Source of the DNA: Natrinema gari JCM 14663
GTDB lineage: Archaea > Halobacteriota > Halobacteria > Halobacteriales > Natrialbaceae
Length of the DNA stretch: 64,000 bases
Reading direction: 5' to 3'
NCBI RefSeq assembly: GCF_000337175.1
Contig: NZ_AOIJ01000030.1
Coordinates: forward strand, 140,441 to 204,440
Under the pieces are notes generated by a model that saw nothing but the letters and a program-made list of their open reading frames with translations, ran no database searches and was not told the origin of the DNA. The number at the start of each line of letters is the position of its first letter. The first letter of the stretch is position 1. This document shows, piece by piece, positions 8,522-18,000 of this stretch. A program made the position numbers and the translations under genes.

Positions 8522-8986
8522 CGCTGATACCGTTACAGTTCGACAAAAACCGGCGGTTTCGTTCGACCGTTTCAGGAGTAGAAACAGCCACATTCGACGG
8601 CACGGACGAGCGGGGTAAGAGAGCTATTCCGACCTCACGCAGTGGCGTAATAGCGTTCTGTTGGGGGCGTCTTGAGGGAGACACCGAACCCACAGTAGCG
8701 TTCGAAACGGTCCCGCGGTGTGGGGGTCCCGTCTCCTCGAGAGGGGTGGCTGACCTCGCGACAGCAGGGGGCACGGCGTCGGGACGCTCCGCCGGACGTG
8801 GGATGGCGGTCGAACACACGCAGCCCGTGGAATCCCGATTCGAGGGGGCCGACTGAATCGAGGAACACACTGATCGTGTAGCCGTCGTGCAAGCAGGTGT
8901 GCAGGACGTGCAATGGCGACGCTAGCTCAAGTACGTCTTTCACCCAGTAGAAGAGTTTTACAAACCCCACCTGTAGACGGAAGGAG
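8522..8986. other. Intergenic stretch without a convincing gene
   Basis: This 465-bp region separates the divergent DUF7282-like gene and the lipoprotein gene at 8987. The minus strand at about 8810-8960 gives a short protein-like run (FVKLFYWVKDVL, TISVFLDSVGPLESGFHGL) with no valid start or family match I recognise. It may be a relic. Otherwise only promoters are expected here. Confidence 0.4.
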
Positions 8987-9703
8987 ATGATGTTCAATCG
9001 ACGACGATTCCTCGCCGGGACCGCCCTCGCAACGATCGCATCGGCCGGCTGTCTACAGGCCGACGACGAGAGCGGGACCCGGACCGGAAACGGGAGCAGG
9101 AACGGTGACGACGATTCGGAACCGACGACCGCAGTTCCGGAAGACCCTCGCGTCGACGACCCGCCGTACGACATCGAGGAGCAACCGTCAGACCCCGAGG
9201 AGTGGAAGCAGCTGCTCCTCTGTGAGAACATGTCGGGGGACTCCGACCTCGAGTTCCAGACGGTGCCGGCTCCCCGGGCCGACCTGCTGCTCCGGACGGC
9301 CGAGACCGAGGCCGAGGCGTACGCCGTTCGCGCCCTCACGAGCGCGGCGGAGGTCCGCGAGGTGTTCGAACTCGGTGATGGCGGCAGTGACGGGGGGCCT
9401 GAAGAGCCCATCGACGCGATCGACTTCGAGGAGAGCGTCCTGCTCGTCGTCGAATCCGGCTTCGGTTCGGGCTCGGTCACCCATCACTGGAAGCGCGCTG
9501 AGGCGACCGACCGCGGTGTCCACCTCCACGGGTGTCATACGACGCCGTTCAAGCAGACGAACGACTTCATCGCGCGACACTCGGTGGTTCGCGTCGAACG
9601 CCCCGAGACCTTCGAACTCGCCCGCGTGAGCCTCACTGTCGGCGCGGAGCGACGCGTCCACTTCAACTCTACCGAAGGTGTGGTCACCGTCGACGCCGAG
9701 TAG
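8987..9703 (+). CDS. Tat-exported lipoprotein of unknown function
   Basis: The 238-residue protein opens with RRRFLAGTALATIASAGC, a twin-arginine signal with a lipobox Cys at about residue 21, then a low-complexity acidic linker. It should be folded in the cytoplasm, exported by Tat and lipid-anchored outside the cell. The mature part (LLLCENMSGDSDLEFQTV, VLLVVESGFGSGSVTHHW and HLHGCHTTPF) belongs to no family I can name. The start is either of two adjacent ATGs (8987, 8990). Confidence 0.75.
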   Translation: MMFNRRRFLAGTALATIASAGCLQADDESGTRTGNGSRNGDDDSEPTTAVPEDPRVDDPPYDIEEQPSDPEEWKQLLLCENMSGDSDLEFQTVPAPRADLLLRTAETEAEAYAVRALTSAAEVREVFELGDGGSDGGPEEPIDAIDFEESVLLVVESGFGSGSVTHHWKRAEATDRGVHLHGCHTTPFKQTNDFIARHSVVRVERPETFELARVSLTVGAERRVHFNSTEGVVTVDAE

Positions 9704-9865
9704 CGATCCCGTTCGTCTCGAGGAGGGGTGACGCCCGGCCAAACTCGACGGTCATCGCGACGCGAGTCGGCGTTCCGATCGGCCGACGGCGGTGCGTCGT
9801 TCGGTTCCCGGCCGAACGCTCCGACTCCAAACCGTATTTACTGTCGGCGACGAAAGCAGGGCACG

Positions 9866-10948
9866 ATGGAACGCGGGTCGCGGGAATCGTTTACGCGCAT
9901 GGGGACGCTGGGGATCGAGGAGGAGTGTTTCGTCGTCGACGACGACGGCCGCCCCACCAGCGGGACCGACGAACTCGTCTACGAACACGACCCCCCCGAA
10001 ATCCTCGCGGACCGCCTGGATCACGAACTGTTCAAGTTCGTCATCGAGACCCAGACGCCGTTGATCGAAACCCCGGCCGACGCCCGCGACTCGCTGCTCG
10101 AGATCCGGCGGGCGCTGGTCGAACACGCCGAGGCCCACGGCTATCGCATCGCCGCCGCCGGGCTCCACCCGCTCGCGAAGTGGCGCGAACTCGAGCACGC
10201 GGAGAAACCCCGCTATCGCTCACAACTCGACCGGATTCAGTACCCACAACACCGGAACACGACCGCGGGGGTCCACGTCCACGTCGGCGTCGACGATGCC
10301 GACAAGGCGGTCTGGATCGCCAACGAACTGCGGTGGTACGTCCCGATCATGCTCGCCCTTTCGGCGAACTCGCCGTACTGGAACGGGTTCGACACCGGGC
10401 TCCAGTCCGCCCGCGCCAAGATCTTCGAAGCGCTTCCCAACACCGGCATGCCGACCCACTTCGAGGACTTCGAGGCGTTCGACCGGTTCGAACGCCGGAT
10501 GCTCGAGACCGAGTCGATCAGCGATCGCGGCGAACTCTGGTACGACGTGCGGCCCCACACCGCCCACGGCACCGTCGAGATCCGCACGCCCGACGGCCAG
10601 GCCGATCCCGACGTCGTGATGGCCTTCGTCGAGTACGCCCACGCGCTGGTCGAGGCTCTGGCCGAGGAGTACGAGGACGGCGCGAGCGGCCACCAGCACC
10701 GCCGGGAACTGCTCGACGAGAACAAGTGGCGAGCGATCCGGTACGGCCAGTCGGCGTCCGTTATCGACCGCGATCTCGAGTCGACTGTCGATCTGGGTGA
10801 ACTCGTCGATCGGGAGTGTGAACGGCTCGGAATCGACGGGATCAAGCGCGTCTACGAGTCCGAGAGCGGCGCGGACCGGCAGCGCCGGTTGCTCGAAGAA
10901 TCGGGGCCGGACGCGCTCTGTGAGTCGCTCATGGTGCAGACTCACTGA
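9866..10948 (+). CDS. gshA: Glutamate-cysteine ligase family protein (GCS2)
   Basis: The 360-residue product matches the short GCS2/YbdK-type glutamate-cysteine ligases used by haloarchaea to make gamma-glutamylcysteine, their main low-molecular-weight thiol. Diagnostic blocks are [17 protein letters not shown] (ATP/Mg site Glu residues, about residues 13-29), [66 protein letters not shown] and [18 protein letters not shown] 9866 gives the conserved GIEEE near the start, as expected. Length is normal. No partner gene is adjacent. Confidence 0.9.
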   Translation: MERGSRESFTRMGTLGIEEECFVVDDDGRPTSGTDELVYEHDPPEILADRLDHELFKFVIETQTPLIETPADARDSLLEIRRALVEHAEAHGYRIAAAGLHPLAKWRELEHAEKPRYRSQLDRIQYPQHRNTTAGVHVHVGVDDADKAVWIANELRWYVPIMLALSANSPYWNGFDTGLQSARAKIFEALPNTGMPTHFEDFEAFDRFERRMLETESISDRGELWYDVRPHTAHGTVEIRTPDGQADPDVVMAFVEYAHALVEALAEEYEDGASGHQHRRELLDENKWRAIRYGQSASVIDRDLESTVDLGELVDRECERLGIDGIKRVYESESGADRQRRLLEESGPDALCESLMVQTH

Positions 10949-11083
10949 GTCCGTGCCGGTCGCGCAGGACTTCGGATAATACCCGCAGCGCCGTTCGGTG
11001 CGACGCGCGGATACGATACGGTCGCGATCCGGGATCGGATCGTCTCGATTCGGATTTCGGGGAGTCGTCTATCGCGGTCTCGG

Positions 11084-12388
11084 TTAGTCGTCCGTCGTAC
11101 TCACGGACTCTTCGGCGAGGCCAACCGGTGTGTCGGTCCAGACGCCGCCCGTGAGATCGATCGCGTCGTTCCACTTTGCGACTACCGTAGTCACTGCTAG
11201 GTCACCGGCGATGTTGTTCATCGTCCGAAGGCGGTCGAGCAGCGGATCGATGCCCGCGATCATCCCGATGACCTCGAGCGGGAGGCCGACCTGTGTCAAC
11301 ACCGCGGTCATCATGACGAGGCTTGCGCTGGGAACGCCCGCGGTGCCGATACTCGCGAGGAGTGCGGTAAGCAGGATGGCGAACTGCTCGGCGAGCGTCA
11401 GGGAGACACCGGCCATGTTCGCGGCGAAAACCGCGACGATGCCGAGGTACATCGATGTGCCGTCCATATTGATGGTCGCACCTAGCGGCAGTGAGAAGCC
11501 GTACACACGCTCTTCGATGCGGAGGTTCTCGTCGGCGTCCGACATCGTGATGGGAAGCGTCGCGGTCGAGGACCGGATGCTGAGCGCTGTGATGAGCGCC
11601 TCCTTGATACCACGCAGGAAGGCCACCGGCGACGCGCCGACCGCCCCGCGGATGAGCAAGAGGAGGTAGACGAGGGTGATCTGGAGAGCGATCGCGACCG
11701 CGAGAGTCAGCGAGAGGGTGAAGTAGGCGCGGATCGCTTTCACGCCGACCTCCCCGAACAACGACGCCATGAGCGCGAACACACCGATGACGCCGAACTC
11801 CATAATCCCCCAGACGATTTTGAACATGACCTCCGCACCGGCGTCGACGGCGTCGAAGATGGTCTCAATGCCGTTCCGGACCGCTGAATCCGGTTCGGCT
11901 TCCGCTCGGACGATCGTCATCCCGAGGCCGAAGATGAGGGTGAAAAAGATGACCGCGAGGATGTTCCCCTCGGCTATCGCGGCGAACGGGTTCTCGGGGA
12001 CGATACTGAATATCTGGTCCACGAGCGACGGCGTCTGTTCGGTCTGGACATCCGTCTGGGTGATGGTCATCCCTGTGCCGGGATCGATGAGATTGCTCAC
12101 GCCCAGCCCCATCGCGATAGCGACGGCCGTCGTGGCGATATACAGGACTACGACCTGTCCGCCGACCTTCCCCAGATTCTTCGGGGAGAGTTCCCGCGTC
12201 GCCATCAGCAACGTAAAGATGATGATGGGGACGATGATCATCTCGAGTAATCGAACGAATAGATCACCGACCGGCTGCAGCGACGTTGCCGGCTGACCGA
12301 CTACCAGCCCAACGAGAGCACCGAGAACGAACGCGACCGCGATTCGGTGAACGATCGGAACTGCTCGGTATTGTTTCCATGCTGACAT
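11084..12388 (-). CDS. Dicarboxylate/amino acid:cation symporter (DAACS/GltP type)
   Basis: The 434-residue membrane protein is a sodium- or proton-coupled symporter of glutamate/aspartate/C4-dicarboxylates. Eight or so membrane segments and two re-entrant hairpins are visible. Family hallmarks include FVRLLEMIIVPIIIFTLL, the serine-rich hairpin ALSIRSSTATLPITMSDA, the TM7 motif ATINMDGTSMY and the second hairpin LLASIGTAGVPSASLVMM, followed by GIDPLLDRLRTMNNIAGD. The ATG at 12388 removes a long non-protein-like upstream extension. A TATA-like box at 12411-12420 lies about 28 bp upstream, so the mRNA is probably leaderless. Confidence 0.92.
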   Translation of the reverse strand: MSAWKQYRAVPIVHRIAVAFVLGALVGLVVGQPATSLQPVGDLFVRLLEMIIVPIIIFTLLMATRELSPKNLGKVGGQVVVLYIATTAVAIAMGLGVSNLIDPGTGMTITQTDVQTEQTPSLVDQIFSIVPENPFAAIAEGNILAVIFFTLIFGLGMTIVRAEAEPDSAVRNGIETIFDAVDAGAEVMFKIVWGIMEFGVIGVFALMASLFGEVGVKAIRAYFTLSLTLAVAIALQITLVYLLLLIRGAVGASPVAFLRGIKEALITALSIRSSTATLPITMSDADENLRIEERVYGFSLPLGATINMDGTSMYLGIVAVFAANMAGVSLTLAEQFAILLTALLASIGTAGVPSASLVMMTAVLTQVGLPLEVIGMIAGIDPLLDRLRTMNNIAGDLAVTTVVAKWNDAIDLTGGVWTDTPVGLAEESVSTTDD

Positions 12389-12410
12389 AAATGATCTAGC
12401 CTGATCTTCA

Positions 12411-12420
12411 ATATAAAATT
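12411..12420 (-). promoter_or_regulatory. TATA box of the DAACS symporter gene
   Basis: On the minus strand the bases read AATTTTATAT, centred about 28 bp before the ATG at 12388. This spacing fits a haloarchaeal leaderless promoter. Confidence 0.6.
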
Positions 12421-12647
12421 TTGGAATCAAGTGATAATTCTTCCGGGTTAGGAATCGGCACCAGCCGCGGTGGGACTCCCGCCGTACACAATCCGAGCCG
12501 ATCGATAGTCCGATCGAGTCGCCCACCACCGGCAGAGACTGCGTTGAAACCGTTCCGCCTGGCTTGTTCGATGGTCTCCGAACACCGCCGCGTCGGCCCC
12601 GCAAAGGTTTAACTCCGCTCGAGGCCTCGTCCTGTACGAGTAGACAC

Positions 12648-13331
12648 ATGAGTTCCGACGACACCGACGAGGGTCCGATCGACGGCGCGAACGATCGAGA
12701 CGAATCGCTCGAGGGAGCGGACGAGTTCGCCGAGCGCGACGGGGACGCCGGTGGTCGCAGCCCGCCCGTCGAGGAGCTCGATCAGCGGATCGTCGACCTG
12801 CTCTCGTGGATCCTCGACACGGAGACCCGCGCAAAGATTTACGTGTATCTCTTGGCGACCCCCGGCAGCACCTCCGAGGAGGTCGCGAAGGGAACCGGCC
12901 TCTATCCGAGCACCGTCCGTGAGGCGCTCGCGGAACTCCACGAGGAAGAGCGGGTCACCCGAGAGAAGCGGGCCAACGAGGGGGCCGGGAACAACCCCTA
13001 CGAGTACACGGCGATCCAGCCAAGCGACCTCGTCGGCGGCGTCGTCGATCAGGTCCAACAGGAGCTGAACACCATCTTCACGCTCGATCGGGTCATCGAC
13101 CGCGAGGCCGAACGCGAGTCGCGAACCGGACTCGAGGACGACATCGAACCCGTCACGATCACCGTCGACGACACGGCTCCGACGGCGGACACCGACGCCG
13201 ACTCGAGCGCCGATGACACCGATGTCATCGAATTCGAGGACGACACGCGGCTCGATGCCGGCGACGAGGCGGCCGCGGACGGCGACGAGAACGAGAACGA
13301 CGACCCGGGCACGCACACGGGCGAGGAGTAA
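12648..13331 (+). CDS. Winged-helix transcription regulator with acidic tail
   Basis: The 227-residue protein has an acidic N-terminus, then a winged-helix domain at about residues 45-120: LSWILDTETRAKIYVYLLAT, GSTSEEVAKGTGLYPSTVRE (helix-turn-helix) and ERVTREKRANEGAGNNPYEY (wing). A helical stretch QVQQELNTIFTLDRVIDRE may dimerise. The last 80 residues are almost only D, E, T, S and A. It resembles the haloarchaeal TrmB/ArsR-like regulators of unknown targets. It is divergent from the symporter gene, with about 260 bp between. Confidence 0.8.
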   Translation: MSSDDTDEGPIDGANDRDESLEGADEFAERDGDAGGRSPPVEELDQRIVDLLSWILDTETRAKIYVYLLATPGSTSEEVAKGTGLYPSTVREALAELHEEERVTREKRANEGAGNNPYEYTAIQPSDLVGGVVDQVQQELNTIFTLDRVIDREAERESRTGLEDDIEPVTITVDDTAPTADTDADSSADDTDVIEFEDDTRLDAGDEAAADGDENENDDPGTHTGEE

Positions 13332-13360
13332 AACGGACAGCCGCGCCCGTCGCCCCCTCG

Positions 13361-14485
13361 TCACTCCTCGAGTTCGAGGATGGCGTGTCGCTCGAGTTCC
13401 AGGTCGTGGTCGACCGCGCTGACGGTCGTCGTCGGCCAGCGGTCCATCGCCGTCAGCACCTCGATGTCGTCTTCGGTGACCAGCGCCGTGTCTTCGCTTT
13501 TCGCCCCCTGGACCGTCGGATTCCATGCGTAGGCCATCGGTGTGTCGACCGGCGCGCCGTGGCCCGGCGTGGCGATCCACTCCCGGCCCGCGAACCCGGC
13601 GGCACCGCCCTGATGATGGCGTTCCCACTCGCCCTCGTAGCCGACCGCGTCGTATGCGTCCTGAATCGCCGCAAAAACGTCGCCGGCGGTCCCGACGCTT
13701 TCGGCCCCGCTGTCCCCGTTTCCGGCTGCCGCTTGCGTCGCGGCCAGTGCCGTCGCCTCGACGCGAGCCGCGGCCTCGTGTCGCGATGCCAGCCATGCGG
13801 GTGGATCGAAGGCGACGGTACGGGTACAACTCGCGTGAAGGCCGGCCCGCTCGGCGGTTACGGAGACGAGCGCGTAGTCGCCGAGTTCGGCCTCAGTCGG
13901 CGTATAGTGGCGATACTGCTGGACCCGTTCCGACCCGCCGACGAGCACGACCGGTGCCTCGATCCCGCGAGCGGAGAGTGCGATCCGCAGCGCCGAGGCG
14001 GCCTCGTGTTCGGTGTCGCCGGTCTGCAGTTCCCGACAGACGGACTCGACGGCGGCTGCCGTCTGCGCACCGAGCTCGCGGTACCGCTCGCGGTCGCGTT
14101 CGGTCAACGGCTGGCGCAACGGCGTCGGGTCGACGGACTCGAAGCTGGGGATGTCGATATCGGCCGCGGCTCGCTCGTCGGTCCCGACGAAATCGGCGAC
14201 GGCGTCGGCCAGCGACGACGCGTACCACGGGAACCGCTCCACGGAAACCGCGTCCGCGTCGAGGTCGGGAAGTTCCTCCGCGACGATGCGGTCGGCTTCG
14301 ATGGTGTCCGTCACCACGGTTAGGCCGTCGCCGTCGTAGCCGACCGCGGCGACTCCGTGATCGCTCTCGCGGTCGACAACGCTGTTTCCACCGGTGAGCC
14401 ACGCAAACGAGTTCGGCCGGGCGAACCAGACCGAATCGAGGTCGTGAGACTCGAGGTAAGCCTCGAGTCGTTCGCGTTTGTCCAT
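13361..14485 (-). CDS. M24 (Xaa-Pro peptidase/creatinase-fold) protein lacking metal ligands
   Basis: The 374-residue protein has the two-domain layout of aminopeptidase P/creatinase: a creatinase N-domain (LEAYLESHDLDSVWFARPN) followed by a pita-bread domain (RYRELGAQTAAAVESVCREL). In active M24 enzymes two Asp residues bind metal in a VDxG...SDxTRT context. Here the same place reads ALVSVTAERAGLHASCTRT, with neither Asp. The HxxGHG motif is HHQGGAAGF, and the end has GAKSEDTALVTEDDIEVLTA. The peptidase function is therefore doubtful; binding or another hydrolase role is possible. ATG 14485 fits the conserved start MDKRERLEAYL. Confidence 0.85.
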   Translation of the reverse strand: MDKRERLEAYLESHDLDSVWFARPNSFAWLTGGNSVVDRESDHGVAAVGYDGDGLTVVTDTIEADRIVAEELPDLDADAVSVERFPWYASSLADAVADFVGTDERAAADIDIPSFESVDPTPLRQPLTERDRERYRELGAQTAAAVESVCRELQTGDTEHEAASALRIALSARGIEAPVVLVGGSERVQQYRHYTPTEAELGDYALVSVTAERAGLHASCTRTVAFDPPAWLASRHEAAARVEATALAATQAAAGNGDSGAESVGTAGDVFAAIQDAYDAVGYEGEWERHHQGGAAGFAGREWIATPGHGAPVDTPMAYAWNPTVQGAKSEDTALVTEDDIEVLTAMDRWPTTTVSAVDHDLELERHAILELEE

Positions 14486-14972
14486 GTCAGATGGTGGCGA
14501 GGGCGGGTCTTGAAAGCGGCGAACGCCGAGCCGTCGAGCGGTGTGACTATCGACGGCCCCGACCGTCGTCGGAGTCGGGTCGCGACCGTACGGTGTCCCT
14601 ACTCGCACTCATGTCGACCCTGTCCGTCACCGGGTGGCCGAACGACCGTCACTCATGCACGTCGTTCTCCCCGTGGCTTCGAACGATGACGAACTGCCCG
14701 TCGATCGTCTCCAGCGGTTTGGTGGTTCGCAGCGGTATCGCACGGCACTGTTGCCGTGAGACGGGTGACTGTGGGATCGCGTTGCCGCGACCCCCTCGAG
14801 ACGGGATCGGTTTCGGCGGCTCCCGACGACCCGTTTCGATGCCCATCGCACGGATAAATACGCTCTTTCCCAGCGAAATACAGCTGTAGGCGAAAGTGAA
14901 CGTTGGACGCGGAAACGATACCCCGATACTTAGCGTCGATTCGTGGAAGGTCGGGTCGGGTCGTACCCATCC
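14486..14972. other. Intergenic region, no supported gene
   Basis: The 487-bp gap separates two divergent genes. A weak minus-strand ORF at 14649-14846 (65 residues, ending PLETIDGQFVIVRSHGENDV) could be a small protein, but a TATA-like TATTTATCC sits only about 10 bp before its ATG. I do not call it a gene. Confidence 0.4.
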
Positions 14973-15677
14973 ATGACTGATGACAATTCAAACCGCTTCG
15001 GCCTCGGTCGGCGACCGGTCCTCGGTGGCCTCGCCGGAGCAGTGGCGACCGGTGCTGTCGGAACCGCGGCGGCCAGTCGTCAACAGCACGACGGCTCGAC
15101 CGCTGACACGATACAGGACGACTCGGCGGCCGGACCGCCCGACGCAGTCCCCAACGAGTTCGAGAACGACTTCGAAATCATCAATTACGCGCTCACCCTG
15201 GAATACCTGGAAGCGGAGTTCTACACGCGTGGCATTCAAAACATCGACGACGCAGCCCTCGAACAGCAGTTCGAGGGGTGGGGCCCGATCCAGGAGCGGG
15301 TCGCGGATCGACTCCGCGTCGTTCGGGATCACGAACGCACCCACGTGGAAGTCCTTGAACAGTCACTCGAGACGCTGGGCGGCGACCCCATCGAGCGGCC
15401 GACGTTCGACTTCGGTACGGCCGTCCAGGAGTCGGCGGAGTTCATCGCCACCGCCGCCACGCTCGAGGACATCGGCGTCTCGGCGTACGCGGGTGCAGCA
15501 CCGTTTCTCGACATGGCCGAACTCGTTCCTCCGGCGCTCAGTATCCACAGCGTCGAGGCGCGACACGCGTCGTTCCTGCGGGAGTTGAACGGCGAGAGCG
15601 GGTTTCCGATGGCCTTCGACCAGCCCCGTTCCCGCTCGGAGGTTCTCGAGTTGGCGGGTGATTTCATCGTCGAGTAG
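14973..15677 (+). CDS. Tat-exported ferritin-like domain protein
   Basis: The 234-residue protein has a Tat-like leader (RRPVLGGLAGAVATGAVGTAA) and then a four-helix ferritin-like domain of the Ferritin_2/DUF4439 type. Candidate metal residues lie in LEYLEAEFYTRGIQ, RDHERTHVEVLEQSLETLGG and IHSVEARHASFLREL, which supply the E and ExxH motifs of the fold. Such proteins are exported haloarchaeal proteins, perhaps iron or oxygen-stress related, but none is well characterised. ATG 14973 is the start that keeps the signal peptide intact. Confidence 0.88.
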   Translation: MTDDNSNRFGLGRRPVLGGLAGAVATGAVGTAAASRQQHDGSTADTIQDDSAAGPPDAVPNEFENDFEIINYALTLEYLEAEFYTRGIQNIDDAALEQQFEGWGPIQERVADRLRVVRDHERTHVEVLEQSLETLGGDPIERPTFDFGTAVQESAEFIATAATLEDIGVSAYAGAAPFLDMAELVPPALSIHSVEARHASFLRELNGESGFPMAFDQPRSRSEVLELAGDFIVE

Positions 15678-15823
15678 CCGACGGACTCGGCGTGCGGTAT
15701 TTTTTCGCTCGTCACTCGAGCGCCGGTCGCGGCCCGTCGCCGGCGACGGATATGCAACTCCCACGGCACTGCATCACTCGGTCAACCTAAGTACGGCCCG
15801 TCCTAACCTCCGACAGAACGCCC

Positions 15824-16702
15824 GTGTCGTACGACAATCACACGCCAAACTCGAGGTTACGGTCGTTGATCGATCGGTTCGGCTTTCCGCACCTGCTGAG
15901 CGCGACGCTCGTCCTCGTCGCGGCGACGATCCTGCTCGGTATCGCGGCGAAGGCGACGGGTTCAGGGTTGGCCTGCGAGGCCAACTGGCCCCAGTGCGAC
16001 GCCGGGCCGTACAACCTGTTGCCGGGGAGCTTGCCGAGTTTCTACGAGTGGTTCCACCGCTTCGTGGCGATGTTCGCCGGGTTCGCCATCATCGGCTCCG
16101 CGGTCGCGGCCTGGCGACTGCCCGACGTCGACCGGCGCATCGCTGGACTGGTCGCCCTGGGGATGGTGCTGACGCCGGTACAGGTCGCACTCGGTCGGGA
16201 AACCGTCAAGCAATACACGATAGATATCCTCTCGCTGCACTTCTGGACGGCGGTGACGATCTTCACGCTGTTCCTCGTCGCCACCGTCCTGGTCTGGACA
16301 CCGCGGCTGACGGGGACGCACGTTACCGGCGCGCTCGTGCTCGGAACCGTGGCCCTCCCCGCACACGTCGTTCTCAGTCCGGTCGTTGGGTCCGAGATAT
16401 CGACGTACTCACCGACGATGCAGATGACACAATACGGTGTGACGCTCACGCTGTTGGGTGCGGCCATCGTCGCGGCGATGGTCGGTCGCCGCCGCTTTAC
16501 CGGCCGCGCCATCGCACCGCTGCTTGCGGCACCGCCGCTCGTGATCGCCGTGCTCTTTTTCGGCCGCCAGGCGGTCAACCCGGCGCTCGAGGGACCGTAC
16601 CTCGTGACCGCGGTTGCGCTGCTCGTCACGTTCGTCGCCGGCATCGTGCTCACTCGCGGTGACGACGCTTCGAGCGGGACGGCGGACGCGCGCTCGCGGT
16701 AG
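15824..16702 (+). CDS. ctaA: COX15/CtaA family heme A synthase
   Basis: The 292-residue polytopic membrane protein oxidises the C8 methyl of heme O to make heme A for terminal oxidases. It has about eight TM segments in two half-repeats. Conserved features are the LLGIAAKATGSGLACEANWPQCDAG start of the family with the paired cysteines, FYEWFHRFVAMFAGFAII with a heme His, TILSLHFWTAVTIF with a second His, and a later His in LPAHVVLSP. The start ATG follows soon after the upstream promoter. No ctaB or oxidase genes are adjacent. Confidence 0.9.
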   Translation: MSYDNHTPNSRLRSLIDRFGFPHLLSATLVLVAATILLGIAAKATGSGLACEANWPQCDAGPYNLLPGSLPSFYEWFHRFVAMFAGFAIIGSAVAAWRLPDVDRRIAGLVALGMVLTPVQVALGRETVKQYTIDILSLHFWTAVTIFTLFLVATVLVWTPRLTGTHVTGALVLGTVALPAHVVLSPVVGSEISTYSPTMQMTQYGVTLTLLGAAIVAAMVGRRRFTGRAIAPLLAAPPLVIAVLFFGRQAVNPALEGPYLVTAVALLVTFVAGIVLTRGDDASSGTADARSR

Positions 16703-16725
16703 CGCCGAGCCGTTGCGGCCGAGAC

Positions 16726-17217
16726 TCAACTGAGAGCGACGACGAGAGCGGCCCCGGCGAGGACGGCACTGAGTCCGAGACCGAACAGACCGTAGTTGGC
16801 AACCGGGTTCGCCGCCGTGGTGATCCCGACGGAGTAGCGACGGCGCGAGAGCGGCCAGAACGGACGAACACCCATCGGCGTCAGCGCGTCGACGAGGAGG
16901 TGTGATCCGATGGAGACGAAGCCGACGAGGAACGCGAGGGAAACGAATCCGAGATCGGCAAACGCGGACGAGGCGTCGACGAGAACGGCGGCCAACGCGG
17001 CGAGGGCGACACCGACGAGCAGTGCGAACGGAACCGTGTGAGTCGGGCCGCGATGGTCGATCAGCGGCAGTCGGTGATCCCAGTCGGGAAGCGTCGACAG
17101 GCCGACACAGACGAGGCCGCCGACGATCGCGACCTCGGCGAACCCTGCGAGTGCAACGACGGTGCCGATCGGAGCGTACACCAGGAGTGCACCACCGTAG
17201 TGCCCCTCCTGATACAT
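16726..17217 (-). CDS. YdjM-like membrane-bound putative metal hydrolase (paralog 1)
   Basis: The 163-residue protein has about four TM segments and the family's conserved metal-binding type motifs: LPDWDHRLPLIDHRGPTHTV (DWDH, then DHRGPTH), GSHLLVDALTPMGVRPFWPL and a closing LSRRRYSVG. Similar proteins are annotated as LexA-regulated YdjM/DUF457 membrane proteins; their substrate is unknown. Two further paralogs are found at 42094-42606 and 42642-43106. ATG 17217 lies about 28 bp downstream of the TATA-like GGTTTATATT at 17241-17250. Confidence 0.82.
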   Translation of the reverse strand: MYQEGHYGGALLVYAPIGTVVALAGFAEVAIVGGLVCVGLSTLPDWDHRLPLIDHRGPTHTVPFALLVGVALAALAAVLVDASSAFADLGFVSLAFLVGFVSIGSHLLVDALTPMGVRPFWPLSRRRYSVGITTAANPVANYGLFGLGLSAVLAGAALVVALS

Positions 17218-17238
17218 ACACAACACGTTCTTAGAGGT

Positions 17239-17250
17239 GAAATATAAACC
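17239..17250 (-). promoter_or_regulatory. TATA box of the YdjM-like gene
   Basis: The minus strand reads GGTTTATATTTC across this interval, about 28 bp upstream of the ATG at 17217. This indicates a leaderless or near-leaderless transcript. Confidence 0.6.
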
Positions 17251-17355
17251 CACCGTCACCCGTCCGACCGGCCACCCGAACGACAGGCGTGTGGCCCTTG
17301 CCGGCGGTCGGCCGCTATCGTGGCGGTTTTGACCGCGGGTCCCCTCCGGTCGCGC

Positions 17356-17988
17356 GTGCAAAACGTCACCGACAGGACGAGCAATCCGTTCGGACTCCGA
17401 CCGCCGTTCGACCGCTCCGACCCTGGCGACCAGGCGGCCGTCTTCGGCTACGGTGACGCCAACGCCGATTTCCACGTTATCGGCGACCATCCCGGCATCC
17501 ACGGCGGCGAAACCACTGGCGTTCCGTTCACCGAAACCGAAGCCGGGCGCGCCGTCCAAAGCGTCGTCCGCGATGTCGGCTTCGCGAGCGGGCCGCGGGA
17601 CGCGCCCGTCTTCGAGAACTGCGTTTTGAGCTACGTGCACATGTGTGCGCTCCCGGCGGGACGGACACCGACCGATGCGGAGTACGCCGACCTCGAGCGG
17701 TTCTTCGACGCCGAACTCCGGGCGATCAACGCCCACGTTCTACTGCCGGTCGGCGCTCACGCGACCGATCACGTCCTCCGGACGTACACGACGCAACGTC
17801 GCCGATTCGACCTCGATATGGCGTCGCTGCACGCCCGGGACATCCGCGGTCGGGGCTTCATGGTCGTCCCGATCCGGGAGCCGGCCGCGTGGGCCGACGG
17901 CGATCGCGAGACTATCGTCTCGACGCTCGAGGACCTGCTCGCGAGCGATTACCGCCAGACGAAAGGCGTCGCGACGACGGTCGGCTGA
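17356..17988 (+). CDS. Uracil-DNA glycosylase family protein
   Basis: The protein of about 210 residues shows FGYGDANADFHVIGDHPGIH then GVPFTETEAGR, the UDG-superfamily pattern for the uracil-binding loop and the water-activating region, and a later LLPVGAHATDHVLR and RGFMVVPIREPAAWADGD near the DNA-binding loop. It would excise uracil from DNA. It is a divergent haloarchaeal branch without an obvious 4Fe-4S cysteine set. The likely start is GTG 17356 (NVTDRTSNPFGLRPPFDR follows); an ATG at 17320 would add 12 residues. Confidence 0.8.
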   Translation: MQNVTDRTSNPFGLRPPFDRSDPGDQAAVFGYGDANADFHVIGDHPGIHGGETTGVPFTETEAGRAVQSVVRDVGFASGPRDAPVFENCVLSYVHMCALPAGRTPTDAEYADLERFFDAELRAINAHVLLPVGAHATDHVLRTYTTQRRRFDLDMASLHARDIRGRGFMVVPIREPAAWADGDRETIVSTLEDLLASDYRQTKGVATTVG

Positions 17989-18000
17989 CCGGACGGCGTG

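Noticed and set aside
14649-14846. 65-residue minus-strand ORF
   Set aside because: The TATA-like element is too near its ATG and the first half is shadow-like. Kept only as a note in the gap entry.
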